Shown in pieces: positions 30,998 through 42,614 of a stretch of DNA of 60,000 nt. A program made the position numbers and the translations under genes. Position 1 is the first letter of the stretch. The number at the start of each line of letters is the position of its first letter. Below the pieces are notes generated by a model, which was not told the origin of the DNA, did not search any database, and worked only from the letters and a program-made list of their open reading frames with translations. The stretch is taken from assembly GCF_032854445.1 (NCBI RefSeq), contig NC_088300.1, positions 26,271,608-26,331,607 of the forward strand. Direction: 5' to 3'. Origin of the DNA: Liolophura sinensis. Lineage: Eukaryota; Mollusca; Polyplacophora; Chitonida; Chitonidae.

Positions 30998-33527
30998 CTA
31001 AAAATAAAAAAATGCTTTTTCTGGTGATATGTGCGGGCGGCACGATTCGATGCATATCTTTTGACGGCCTTTTAAAATCCTTATGAAAACATTCATAATT
31101 GTAACAAAGGCTACATTTGAGTGTCTTTTCTCAAAATATACAATAAATCTGACATCCTTTATTTCAAATCATCTATAAAGTAAGCAATTTGCGATAACGA
31201 TAACGATGCCAGATATCTGTTGCCTTGTTCTTGAAAAGGAAAGAATCACGTGCATAGATGGCGTGCATACTTACTGGTTAGTGTATTCCAGCTCGGCGGT
31301 GAACCTGTTCACTTGAGAGCCAGAGCTCAGGTCTGTCCACGGGGATGAGATGAGGTTGCTGAGCGCGAACCAAGACGTTGAGTTAGAATCAGTTCCATTA
31401 AACTCAACACGCACAACCTCATCTGGATAGGTGTAGAAGGACACTATACCCTGGAAACGTGGAATCAGAAAACCTTGTGATATAAGAACTAAACATAAAA
31501 GTGAAGAGCTGTTAAGTTTTGTTCGCGATTAATCTTGTCGTATAGCGATATTTAATAGATGTTATGTACTTCCTCAACGTCTTGACACACTTGCGATATC
31601 AAAACTATAGAAAAATGAATTTTAGGCGAAGACATAAAGTCATAATCTTATCTTTTCAGAATTTCCGCGATGTTTATTCTTTCATTTTTAATCAAAGTAA
31701 ACAAGTTTGCTTGTTACAGTATATGCTAGGGAAATTAGGATCTATGACAGATTGGTTATTTCGCTCTTCCGGTTCATACTTCTGTCAAAGAGCACTCTCT
31801 ATAAGGGACTCTGAATTCTCTATAATCCTTTTCCTAACATCGGAAGTCTAGGATACATACGACACTGTGCAGTGTAAACAAGGACTGTTTTCCATATAGA
31901 AAAAGGGCTCTAATTCACCAGATACCTTAGTTATATCCCAGTCCTCCCAATCGTCGACGAACGGGTGTTTGTAGAATGTGGGCAGGGTGAGTTCAGGTCG
32001 AGGCTGTGGGCTATCTCTGTCTCATTGAGGTCAGAAGGTGTCCCGTCGTCCAACTCTGGTAAACCTCAACACCCGTGTCAGAAGAAGCCCGTAACACCGG
32101 CATCTCTAGGTCTTCTGCTTTGTTTACAGTGTTAAAATAGGAAACAAAATGTAATTTGGTTATATCAGAAAATATAAAGGCATTTTTCACCTTTTTTCTT
32201 AAAACAAATTAGCCACTGATTACATTTTGCACATATAAAAAGGTCTCGATGGGGTAATTTGCATAGATAACGCCAGTAGAGGTAGGAAATCATGTTTAAT
32301 ATATACATTTATATGTATTTTTATGTATTTTTTGAAATCCTTATTGCATATCATCTCTAAATTCCCCGAGGAAAAAAGGGTATTTATTAAAGACATGGGT
32401 ATCAAAGAAAGAGTAATCCGTTACAGAATTTTATTTATTTATTTATTTATTTATTTGGTAGGTGTTTTACGCCGTACTCAAGAATATTTCACTCATACCA
32501 CGGCGGCCAGCATTATGGTGGGTGGAAACCGGGCAGAGCCCGGGGTAAAACTCACGACCATCCGCAGGTTGCTGCAAGACCTTTCACGTACGGCCGGAGA
32601 GGAAGCCAGCATGAGCTGGACAGCGATCGCATTGGTGAGAGGATCTAACGCGCTAACCAACTGAACCACGGAGGCCGCTTCCGTTACAGAAAAATAAACA
32701 GGTACTAAGTTACAGTTACAGCTATTAAGATATGTGGGCTGTACATGGAGGACATACATGATTATATGACAAACAATCGTGTTCACAGATTTATGGAAAT
32801 TGCCCAGTTTTTCAAAGGTGTAGTAGCAGTCAAGCCCAGTATTAGTCGGCACTAACGTTCAATTGTTTTGTATTAGAACAAGGCGGTGTTATGATTTAAG
32901 CCCGGCTTAACTTTTAATACACTTTAGAACGACAGGGCTCCAGGTGATAAAAGCCGTGCTCAGAAGTTTTCGCTTATATGACGGCGGTTCGTGAAATAAA
33001 TGAAGCGCAGGAGTACACATGCTCTCATAGTGTTTTAAAACAGAAGGTTGAAAGAAAAATCATTTTATAGCTTTTTATTACTCAATGACACGTTAACCTA
33101 TTTTATCTTTGGTTAAGAAGATTTTATCCTATTAGGCAAATCACCAGTTGGCCAAATAGCTCCTTATCACCAAGACACTTACCGTTTTTCCTTCCGAAAA
33201 TATTCCATTCCCATCAGAGTTCATCCACAGCGAATTAGATATGGGTCTAAAACTACCCAACAACAGACACTGGTTGTAATTCTTGGTGGCAAAGGCTTTG
33301 CAGTCGTTTGCCACATGTAGACAAGTTATCCCGCATTCAACGATTGACATATTTTCAATTAGCGCCAAATGTTGCCATAGTAACGAGCGCCATTTTTCGG
33401 TATCCGGTAAAACGGCGTAACAGAAGAACCGACTGGAACTTGCGCTCTGTGCAGTACAAGTGATGGAATAGTCATTTAAGAGTAAAACGCATATGCATGT
33501 AAGTCTTAGAACGTTCTTCATCATCAT
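30837..33527 (-). CDS. Secreted PAN/apple-domain protein gene, copy 2 (possibly disrupted)
   Basis: Exons on the minus strand are 33527-33183, 32114-31926, 31450-31275 and 30997-30837. Exon 1 encodes a convincing signal peptide (hydrophobic CICVLLL core, residues 5-20) and a PAN-like domain with Cys65-x3-Cys69-x6-Cys76 and Cys87. Exons 3 and 4 match copy 1 in phase, and exon 4 in length: SWFALSNLISSPWTDL, HRKFYINSEFGDCDFDIGW. Against copy 1, exon 1 ends one base short (A run GGAAAAACG). Exon 2 is two bases shorter, with one lost in a C run near 32044 and one in a G run near 31986. Read as written, the exon 1-2 join hits a stop. This is either a recent pseudogene or uncorrected homopolymer errors in the assembly. 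Extracellular binding function is inferred from the PAN-like domain only. Confidence 0.65.
31275..31450 (-). CDS. Exon 3 of PAN-type gene copy 2
   Basis: 176 bp. Encodes GIVSFYTYPDEVVRVEF, SWFALSNLISSPWTDL and FTAELEYTN. The donor AACCA followed by GTAAGT is consensus; the acceptor is ACGTTTCCAG. Confidence 0.78.
31460..31920. other. Intron 2 of PAN-type copy 2
   Basis: A 95-codon plus-strand frame here (31564-31851) has no family pattern and lies wholly in the intron. Confidence 0.55.
31926..32114 (-). CDS. Exon 2 of PAN-type gene copy 2, with two apparent one-base losses
   Basis: 189 bp against 191 bp in copy 1. The frame begins EDLEMPVLRASSDTGVEVYQ. It shifts at a CCC run (five C in copy 1), then shifts again at a GGG run (four G in copy 1), after which it matches FYKHPFVDDWEDWDITK. 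The splice sites are conserved. Confidence 0.65.
32429..32679 (-). repeat. SINE family A, full-length copy with target duplication
   Basis: An ATTT-repeat tail complement, then the 3' module, body and tRNA-like head (A box complement CCAACTGAACCA). A 12-bp direct repeat TCCGTTACAGAA flanks it at 32417-32428 and 32680-32691. It sits in intron 1 of PAN-type copy 2. Confidence 0.95.
32880..32990. repeat. Dispersed repeat piece and SINE A remnant
   Basis: ATGATTTAAGCCCGGCTTAA resembles AAGGTTTAAGCCAGGCTTAG at 35518. CCGTGCTCAGAAGTTTTCGC then TTATATGACGGCGG is a family A 3' remnant in reverse orientation. Confidence 0.5.
33183..33527 (-). CDS. Exon 1 of PAN-type gene copy 2 (signal peptide and PAN domain)
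   Basis: 115 codons to the donor (AAAACG followed by GTAAGT). The start is one of three consecutive Met codons. The exon ends in phase 0 as written, whereas copy 1 ends in phase 1; one extra A in the five-A run would restore agreement. Confidence 0.75.
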
Positions 33528-34793
33528 GTCATGTATTACGAGTTACCCGAACATCTACTCTTCGCAAGAAAAATGAGAATTTATGGTTAGTTTTAACCCG
33601 TCAATATGGGTGAAATGTTCGATCCGACAAGGCCTTTAACCTGAGATGCTGGACAATTTTCCTTTGTCCTACCGATATTTCATCGATCTCATTTCTGGAC
33701 AAAAGCAGTAATGTACAAAGAAATTGGTGTTTCTTTCACGTCCACACAGGTCTCTTACTCTGACCAATGCTAACTGGTAAAATTCTCCAATAATCTGCCA
33801 GCTTAAATTACAAAGCAAACATTTCCAAGGTTTTACATGTAAATCATGAGTGTGCGCTTAGATTATATCGCCTGCTTACGACAGGGCTGCTTTTCCTTAC
33901 AATTTGTGTTTATTTCCATCTTAATCCATATATACATCAAGAAGTTGATAAAAAAAATTGCTATTGTTTTGTGGTTTTTAATGCTTTCTTCACGTAGATT
34001 GCATACTAGGAAACATTGCTTTCTAGCATTTGTGACTTCCGGGAAGAGTGATGGCCGCGCATTTCTCCTCAAAGCCGTCGATGATCCTTGTCTTCTACAT
34101 TTCCTGCTGTGTAAAAATAGCTTGAGAAAGGCACGTACACATTCAAAGAAAGAAAGAAAGAAAATCCGCTCATATACAACACTGGTAAACACCATCACTA
34201 AATCGGTGACCTTTTCTCTCATCAGCATGTAGACACTGAATCGATTCAAGCCTTTCGATTCATCGCGTCATATTGGTACGCATTTATTTAGGTCAGGATT
34301 ACGTCACAATGAGAGCGCCAAACATTTTTTCCTTTGCACTGTAGCTGGAAATTTTGCATTTCATTTGAAATTGAACAAGAATTGAAAGACTTCATCTATC
34401 TACACATACCGTTAAACTGATAAACAAGCTGAAAGTAATGCACACGCTGTCCTGAAGAAAGCCGAAACTAAGATAAAAAAGGCACAGCAGAACGAAAAAG
34501 ATTCTCATCTTTCATCACACTCACAGTGCCACATACTTTTTCCATAAGTGTGATAAATAATTATCTTGAAAGTATTACGTTAATAAGAAAACGAATTTTG
34601 AAAACAAAAATAAACGTTTGCTCTTTGAAAACCAATTAAAATAATTGTTTAATTCAAAAAGGTCACCTTATGATCGCAATAGATACGCAATTGTATATGC
34701 TTGATCGACTCTAAAGTGTTTCTTGATTACCATATGACATACCAATATGTCTTTCAGCAGCTCGTCTAAAAACTCAGTAGTCTCCTGAGAGGT
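33528..34793. other. 5' flank of PAN-type copy 2; no gene accepted
   Basis: Two 128-codon frames on opposite strands (33846-34249) cover the same bases. Both look like chance openings in AT-rich DNA. Confidence 0.45.
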
Positions 34794-34901
34794 TTAGTTG
34801 GACCAGAGGAAGCAATTGTAATCTGAAATAACATCTTTGGAATCGTTTTCCTCTGTGTTTCCAAGATGTGGCCATTGATATGTGACGAGAGAAATCAATC
34901 C
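34794..34901 (-). CDS. Weak candidate terminal exon
   Basis: After an acceptor-like GCTGTTTTCTAG the minus strand reads GLISLVTYQWPHLGNTEEND then SKDVISDYNCFLWSN and a stop. The ENDSKD and YNCFLW words faintly recall NDCKAF and YNQCLLLG of the PAN exons. It could be a decayed third paralogue or unrelated. Confidence 0.22.
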   Translation of the reverse strand, partial: GLISLVTYQWPHLGNTEENDSKDVISDYNCFLWSN

Positions 34902-36464
34902 CTAGAAAACAGCACAGATGAAAACCTCCACTTGTTTAGTTCACCTTACGGAGCAGTCGCACCTGGCATAACTACCATGACGGCTTATACATTGAAGAGA
35001 TACGTCCGTAATGACTTTATTGTTAATGTGATGTTTTAGAAGCTATACAGCCTTCTCAGAAATAAATCGTTTTAATCATTATATACCTGCCCAATGTTAT
35101 GTCAGAGTTTGGGGACACAGTATGGCAAAAATAATTACGATTTATGTACTGGTCACATTTTGAATAAGGTATGGCTGTGAAAAGTTATTTAGAAAGTAAC
35201 TTAGAATTATATTAACACAATCATAAACAGAAAGACACATCAGTTAACGCATAAAATATAATCAACAGCTCACATAAAGAAAAGCGGAATACAGAATGAA
35301 GTTCTTTAGAAAACAGACTGTTACATATTTAATGCATCTCATATACTGACTAATGACCATATACTCTACTGCACAATCTATCCGACATCAGAGCGGTGAG
35401 GTAATTACGTCACAAGAGGTAAACTGTTACCACAGAAGTCTGTGGAAACGTAAATGTATTCAAGGTTACACTCCCAACCTGGACTATAAAATTCCACTTT
35501 TTATGTATTCAGGTGCTAAGGTTTAAGCCAGGCTTAGCCTTGATACACATTTTGAAAACTGTCCGTGGTAGATTAAGAGAGAGTTATCTGACAGTAATAA
35601 TGCTACACGGGTCATGCCAACAGCCTATGAGTTAAATTAAAACTCTTGGTCGTTTCATCATATTAATTCGAGAATAGTTATGCATTGTTATGTGGTTTTT
35701 ACAGTATAATATACTGTAAATATGTAAATCGGTACAGTAGTCACTTGCTAAAATTTAATGTTCATTTTGCTGCTCCACCCAAACAAAATTCTTGGCATAT
35801 GGAGACCAAGATGTTTTTTGCTTTTGTGTATGGAGAGGGTCATACATGCATTTAGCATGATCTCCTATCCAGTTTTCGTAAAGGAAAGAAAACATTATTG
35901 AAACCAACTATTCCAGAAATCTAGTAGGCTTTCAGAGCATCGTTTAACTAATAAGCAAAAGTGAATTGTAATGAAGTTATCCGGGTTGAAAACTAGTAGT
36001 AAAGCGTAGGTTTATAATCCTGAGTATACCTCTAGAAGTATATCCCCCGGATTCAAACTTCCATATCACACATGTCGTCTTTTCTGACTCATTTAATTCA
36101 TTTTTAGGTCATCTTGATATAGCGTTGTTCATTCTTTGTGTTTGTGTGATGTCCCTTCCACAAAAACTTCTAAACGTGGTAGGGCGAACATATCTATGTT
36201 ACTTAAACCAGAAAAGGTAAAACACACAACGAAAAATATATGAAGTATATTTTTTGTTTATTAAACTGTTGGCGTAGAATGGTCACGGTTGACGATTACA
36301 TGAACCTGGGTGTTTCAAAGTTTAGTAGTTCATTTTTTAAGAGTAATTAATGTTTGTCTGAATGTTGTTAACAAATACGGACTGCCGACCAGTACCGGTA
36401 AGTCTGGGAGACCAATTACGAAAGTTTACTGGAATCTGTTAAAATTCAATCAATTTATTAAATC
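34902..36464. other. No gene seen
   Basis: AT-rich sequence with only short frames. Bases 35518-35550 share a dispersed repeat with 32890. Confidence 0.5.
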
Positions 36465-36770
36465 AATTGATCAAACATAAACTTCCCCTGGGGGTTGCAT
36501 GGTTTAATATCTCGGGCCATGTTTTCCAAAATCAAATCAACGTCAAAATCCACGTATCAACATCAACTTTTTCCTGGGATTTGCAGGGGTTTATATCAAC
36601 GGATCAACTTTGTCCTGAGATTTACAGGGTTCAAAATCTCTGCATAGTTTCAGAGATGTAATCAACCATTCAGCAAAATCAACTTTCAAACAAATTTGCC
36701 CTGAGAGTTGCAGGGATTATCCTATGTGAGTGACAGGGGTTCAATCAAGGTCAACCCAGCAAATCTGAAA
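36465..36770 (+). repeat. Degenerate minisatellite, unit near 60 bp
   Basis: Words of the type ATCAACTTTTTCCTGGGATT and TGCAGGGGTTTA recur about five times with many changes and indels. Confidence 0.7.
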
Positions 36771-37004
36771 TAAATCAAATGTCCCACTAAATTAACTTAT
36801 CTTTACGCTTCTAATGCCAAATGTTCTGGCTTATGAAAAGCGAGTACACCGCCAAACTCAGTGAAGGGGGAAGGAGCCAGATGCAATCAATCGTAACCAA
36901 CTATGCCATGTGGGAATATACATGCGGTTAAAGTATACAATGGGTCTATACAGTTTTAAACAATTGAAGCTGGTATATAGTGACAGAATTTGAATATAAT
37001 ACAG

Positions 37005-37271
37005 GGGGCCTCCGTGGCTCAGTCGGTTAAAGCGCTAGCGCAGCGTAATGACCCAGGAGTCCCTCACCAATGCGGTCGCTGTGAGTTCAAGTCCAGCTCA
37101 TGCTGGCTTCCTCTCCGGCCGTACGTGAGAAGGTCTGCCAGCAACCTGCGGATGGTCGTGGGTTTCCACCGGGCTGTGCCCGGTTTCCACCCACCATAAT
37201 GCTGGCCGCCGTCGTATAAGTGAAATATTCTTGAGTACGGCGTAAAACACCAATCAAAAAAAAAAAAAAAA
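37005..37271 (+). repeat. SINE family A, full-length copy with target duplication
   Basis: Pol III A box TGGCTCAGTCGG (37015-37026) and B box AGTTCAAGTCC (37084-37094) head a body with CTTCCTCTCCGGCCGTACGT. The 3' module TAAGTGAAATATTCTTGAGT and CGTAAAACACCAATC is followed by a poly(A) tail. A 13-bp direct repeat GAATATAATACAG flanks it (36992-37004 and 37272-37284). Confidence 0.97.
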
Positions 37272-37284
37272 GAATATAATACAG

Positions 37285-38573
37285 TTTTACACGAGTGAAC
37301 AAATTTTACCATGATGAGGTACATTTACACAAGCTAATAAACATTTTTTTCAACTTTCCTGTCAATGCTTGTCACTGCCGTAAAGTGGCCTTCTTTCTCG
37401 TCAGAAAACTGTGTAAAATGCCGACAATTCCTTGTAATTTATCAACTGGCATATGCTGACAGTTATTGGCGCGGTGTCTATAACAAATCCAAAAATTTCA
37501 ATCCGGTCGAAAGAAAGTGGAAGAAAAGTGGAAAAACTCTCCAAAATGCTACAGGAAATAGCACAACCCATAGGGAGACACTGGTCAGTGTCAATATTTG
37601 CCTTTAAATCTTATGCCTAATAAATCAAAATCATCGGGATAGATTGGTATCAAACGAAATGCAGAAAGTATGGCAATCTTCCCGAGTTCTGTTGTTTGCA
37701 CGAGTGCCGCTATCATTTTTATCACTTGATCGAATGATGAGTATGTGACTGAACACATATTTGGATCTACGAATGATGGCTAATTAACCTCCATTCCCCA
37801 TCTGATTTTGATACTACCCCTATAGGTGACCCGCGTAAATTAGGCAATTGTAATGTTGTAAATGGACCACACTTCCTTCCTAAATTAATTTCCTTTTCTA
37901 TTTTTTCCTACACTTCTAGTTCATTTTGACTTGTGGACAAAAGATTCTTACTTTCCATGTGCAATCTAGAGGTATCACAAAAATTCGTGAAGCCCTTGAC
38001 GGCTGCGAAGCTGGTTTGTTCGTGTTCTACATTGTCAGTGGGTGCTAACCTGCACAGTGTAGGCAATTATGCGTGTAAGTACACAGCTGCCTAAAGCATG
38101 AGCCTTTAATAGTGTACTCGAAGCAGCTACCAGTACTGACTGACGGTGGGCTGGAAGGTTTATAGGTATTGTTAGTAGAGGAGACCATATGCAACAACCA
38201 TAATTCAGAATAAATTTCTGCCCAGGGACAAGAAGGATTAGCTGCTTTAGTAAGTCTGTACTGAATATAAGTCTCTCCACCCATTCGCTCCCCTTTTACA
38301 CCAAAAGGAATTGTTTGAATATACTTTAGCTAACCACAAGCTTCGCCTGGGTGTGCACCTATGTAGATATCCACATATATCAGAATAGCATCCAGCCATT
38401 TGTCGATACAATCAATCTTTCTTGAATTTACTTTCCTGTATATAATTTCCCCAACTTCATTCAATACTAGTTTTTTTCATGTTTTTGATCAAACGATAAA
38501 GGTAACAGTGATGTAAAATCAACAAACTGATCCTCAATAATTGTTTGTTTAGTCTATTGACTAGCATGCATAC
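37285..38573. other. No gene seen
   Basis: Two overlapping minus frames near 38.04-38.28 kb compete for the same bases; neither is supported. Confidence 0.5.
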
Positions 38574-38775
38574 CTAGGCCTGATGACTGACAGGGCACCA
38601 CAGGGATAGGAGAAACCTTCTATGAAGCCATCGATGGGAGTGGACTTTCCGGGCTCCTGATCGCTGTATGCATTGTCTGCGGGTACCAACTCATGATCAT
38701 GGAAGCCACTTTCAGTGCCACTGACACTGGCGTTAACATGCAAAATCTCTGTTACCACGTGGTAAACACTTTTCG
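38574..38775 (-). CDS. Candidate internal exon of unknown gene
   Basis: Open on the minus strand from an AATTTGAAG acceptor-like site to a donor (AGGCCTAG followed by GTATGC). It encodes VVTEILHVNASVSGTESGFH, then DNAYSDQEPGKSTPIDGF and IEGFSYPCGALSVIRPR. The base composition is richer in GC than its flanks and the residues look protein-like. No family is recognised and no partner exon was found. It may be a host exon or an old element fragment. Confidence 0.42.
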
Positions 38776-41700
38776 CTTCAAATTAAAAGATTAACGCCAT
38801 ACCTATAAATTAAACAAAGTAAAAATTTACTGGCAACTACAACCACAAGTTAAGAAAGAAATCCAACAAGAAAATTTTGAGAAATATACATAATTCGGCA
38901 TTTTCATAGACTAATAAGAGATTTCAAACCTGCGATATCGATGAGGGATTTTGGTTAAGGGAGATTATTGATAAAGGGAGACAACCAGGACTAGGATTGT
39001 CTCCCTTCAAAGACCAACATCCCTTCTTTTGTTATCAGTGAACAAACATATTCCCTATTCGATTCAGTTTTAAAATGTACCACACAAGGAACATAACATA
39101 ACATAACCTTCCTTCTATGAATTCAGCTATTACTGCAGCTGTAATAGCTGTTTTTATTATGAGTATATATTTTTCTTTCTATAAAGAATTGATTATTTGG
39201 TGTTACCTGGGTAGTGTAGACAGAGGAATTTAGGGACATTAGATTGAAAAGCAATTCTGAAAACTCTATTTTTGTTTTTAAAAAGAAATGTGATGAATAC
39301 AGAGCCAGGGGCAAACAACGGTTTCAGTATAATCCAACTTTACAGAAGAGTTGCAACTGCCAGGCTATTCTGGGTCAGGGATAAAGCGGATTACGACGGT
39401 CTAATTGACAAGGGATTATAACATAACAAACTATCTCAGAATGGCTTCATTACAGGGTTTTAACGTTATAATCGCGAATTGAAACAATAAAAATATTTGA
39501 GAAGACATGCTTTACATCAACAGTGAATTATAACTATAAAGACTGAAAATATACACAAGCGATATAACTTATGTCAGAATGTGTGAAATTTGATTTCCAT
39601 GTGTAAAACTATTTTTCCGCAGGTTATTGGTTTTGATCGCTTTTCAAATTGGAGCGTAGACCTGACATAAAGAACATTACAAAATTTCTAAATATACGTA
39701 TGTTTAAGTTTTATGTTTGTGTTGTCGAATCAATGTGCGATTGCATTACCTACTTACAATTATTTCAATAAAATAGTTTAATAGTATGTACGCTCTGAAA
39801 ACTGTTTAGTATGAGCATCGAGCTGGTAGATTTACTTAATTTGTCACATTATGAAAGCTAGCAAGTTGTCTTTTCTGCTATATAAGTGGCAAGCTGGTCG
39901 TGGATGAGTGTTTAGATGTTTGCTTTTCAATCGTTAGGCCAATCAAGACGTATGTTCTGTCGCATCCTTGGACTGATAGTTTTCCGGATTCCCCTGCTTC
40001 CAATGTTGTTGAGGATTTGTTGGAATTTAAAGGTCGATGATGTTTTCAGTTCTAGTGTTGCCTAGTTTGAAGTGTGCTGCAGACAACTTCCACAAAGGTT
40101 ACATAGAATACATCACAGCGGAAATGTTTGCCAGTGACAATGTTTCAGCAATATCATACCTCATAAGGAATCCGAGATTGGCCTGGCATACACAGATGCC
40201 TCTCTCTAACTAGATGACAGGCACCATACATCGCTTGTTGAAAAATTGGTTTTATAGCCATTTCCCTTTGGGATATCCCGGCCCGTCAAAGCAACGCTTT
40301 TATTAATATATTTTCATTGGTGATTGGATTTTTGGTGCATAATGTGTTTTGGCCGTTTACATATGTACTGCGACCTTGCACATTTTGTACTTAAATGTGC
40401 ACGTTAACGCAATATTGTTCAGTAATCAATAGCTATTAACAGAAAGAGAGAGCCGACGCTTTTGTGAAGGATTAAATGTTCGGAATGATTGTGGTGGGAG
40501 TAAAGGATCTCGTTTATAATCTATGGCATCTTTGAGACTACCCACTTGATACTTGAGAGTATCTTCATGTAACTTCAATCTCGGTCTAGCACATTAGCTG
40601 ACTTTGGATTATACAGTGCTCTATAAAGGTTAATTTGCAACTTGCAAGAAGTTTATGTATGATTTACGATAAGGTTTTGAACATTGTATTTTAGTAGATA
40701 AGACATTTACATTGCATCAGATCTGTATATGTAATTTGATTCTTTCCGGCACGATATATTTATAAGTACGTGTTGTACTCTTCTTTATTCTTTACTAAAA
40801 AAAAAAAAACGTTTATCTCCACAGTTTCAATAGTGCCGAAACTTGCAGACAATACCGTCAAAATATAGGTGATAATATACTTAATAATTGACTAATGTCT
40901 TATGGGCAGTAGTAAGGATAGCTTGGGAACAGTGTATTCTCCAAGCACATTGATATGACCATACATCAGTTTGCGCTAATGATATGTTCTTCACGGATGT
41001 ATCATGCGCTTCCATGCTTAGTAGACACAGTGGCAATAAATTACTGAATTATAGGTGAACGAAGCATATAAGGCGAGAAACATATTCTAAGAATCCTTAA
41101 CATTGTTATCTACGAGTATTCACAAGAAAAAATCCCGTTTCGAAAGTTATTTTAACACCAGTAGAAAATACAATTTTTTTTTCTGGGGCAAAAACTAGTA
41201 CCCTCTGAGGTTAGCAGATTTAGAAATACTCGATATTTTCAGCTTCACATAAATATTCTGTAACTGTTTCTTGTCCAGATAACATTTTAATTCTAATGTA
41301 AATATATGCCAAATCCCGAGAATATACTCCTAGTATAAACGAAATATAATCATTGCTATAATGCCAAAATTCTTTGGTGACATGAAAACACATTTCTTAC
41401 TGAAAACACAAAGAAACTATTGCTCATTAATAGTAATAAAAAATTCAATGGCCATTGTGTGTGTAACATTTGGATGATCATTGTCAATATTTTATTCCGG
41501 ACTTCGTGCTCATCAAATTTTCTTGTTTACCTTCGCCAGCTTACCGAGCCGTCAAACCGTCTATATATTTGACGGACACACACCAAGTTTCGACATCTGA
41601 GTACCTTGCATGGAACTACACGAGTTTACATAGCTCACGTGATATTTCATGGCAGGTGTCTTATTATCGAAAACGCTCAAATAACTTCCAAAACATGTAG

Positions 41701-42500
41701 TAGTAGGTTCTGCTACTTACCAACTTGCAAAAACACAAACAAAGTTGGGGTAAACTTCCAATACATAAACGATGGCAGCAAATCCTTATTTTAATCAATC
41801 TAATTGTAATAATGAAAACTGAATTTGTATGAAAATATTCATTAAAAAAAACCTTGTTAACGATCATATTTTATACTGTCATTAACACATGGATCCATTG
41901 CTTCAGTTTAACTTTCTGTGACATCATTCATTCGGCAATGTAAACACAGAAAAGTCTAACTGACTGTCAATAAATAAATACATCGGAAAATTATAGACAT
42001 AATAAAGCTAAAAGACATCTATTGTACATATTACAGCAACCGACTTCAATTTTACATCTTTTTGGAAAGAAATTCCACTCAAAAGCATGTGCTGTATCAA
42101 GTATTGTTAATTATGTTTTAACATGAATAATGTCATAATTTTACATTGATAAAAATCTATGGGACACACATGCGGGTGTTTGTGCAATGAAATCGCATGT
42201 TTATCAAACTGTTTACCACAACACTGGCTTTCTCATTTACATGACAAAATATAGGAGTAAGACTAGTAGTTTAATAAATAGCATTTTACTTATACGTTTT
42301 TCTGGTAAGTTTTGTCAACAGCTTTTCAAGGAAAAGTACCCTTCAAAGGGTTTATTAGTAGATCTCCTGGAGATAAGGATTAACAGGCCAGCTTAAGCCA
42401 GTGCCCTGTGTGACATGATCTAACATGGCATGCTCAACTCACAGGCTCTACCAACCAGTTACGAGATCCCGCCGTGTTTTACTCATGAGCAGCCATTTTA
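38776..42500. other. Long AT-rich stretch without a gene
   Basis: Contains a small palindrome at 39125-39151 (CAGCTATTAC and complement, 7-nt loop). No SINE or coding pattern is recognised. Confidence 0.5.
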
Positions 42501-42523
42501 CCCCCATGTAGTTATGAGTTTGC

Positions 42524-42531
42524 CTATAAAT
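42524..42531 (+). promoter_or_regulatory. TATA-like box of the zinc-finger gene
   Basis: CTATAAAT lies 84 bases before the ATG. A start about 30 bases downstream would give a 5' leader near 55-60 nt. Position and sequence fit; no other promoter evidence is visible. Confidence 0.5.
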
Positions 42532-42614
42532 TCCTCGTGAATTCAAGTGAGAATCATTCCAAGTGAACACAGCTCACTGTACGCATTCCTCCACTGATTA
42601 TTGAAGCTGAGAAA

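Noticed and set aside
31564-31851. 95-codon plus frame in intron 2 of PAN-type copy 2
   Set aside because: No pattern, and it lies between two well-supported minus-strand exons.
32323-32852. Frames across the SINE in intron 1 of PAN-type copy 2
   Set aside because: They translate the SINE body; the same words appear at 37.1 and 51.1 kb.
33846-34249. 128-codon frames on both strands
   Set aside because: They cover the same AT-rich bases on opposite strands and neither shows a domain.
36990-37324. Three frames across the full-length SINE at 37 kb
   Set aside because: SINE sequence; no protein is encoded by these elements.
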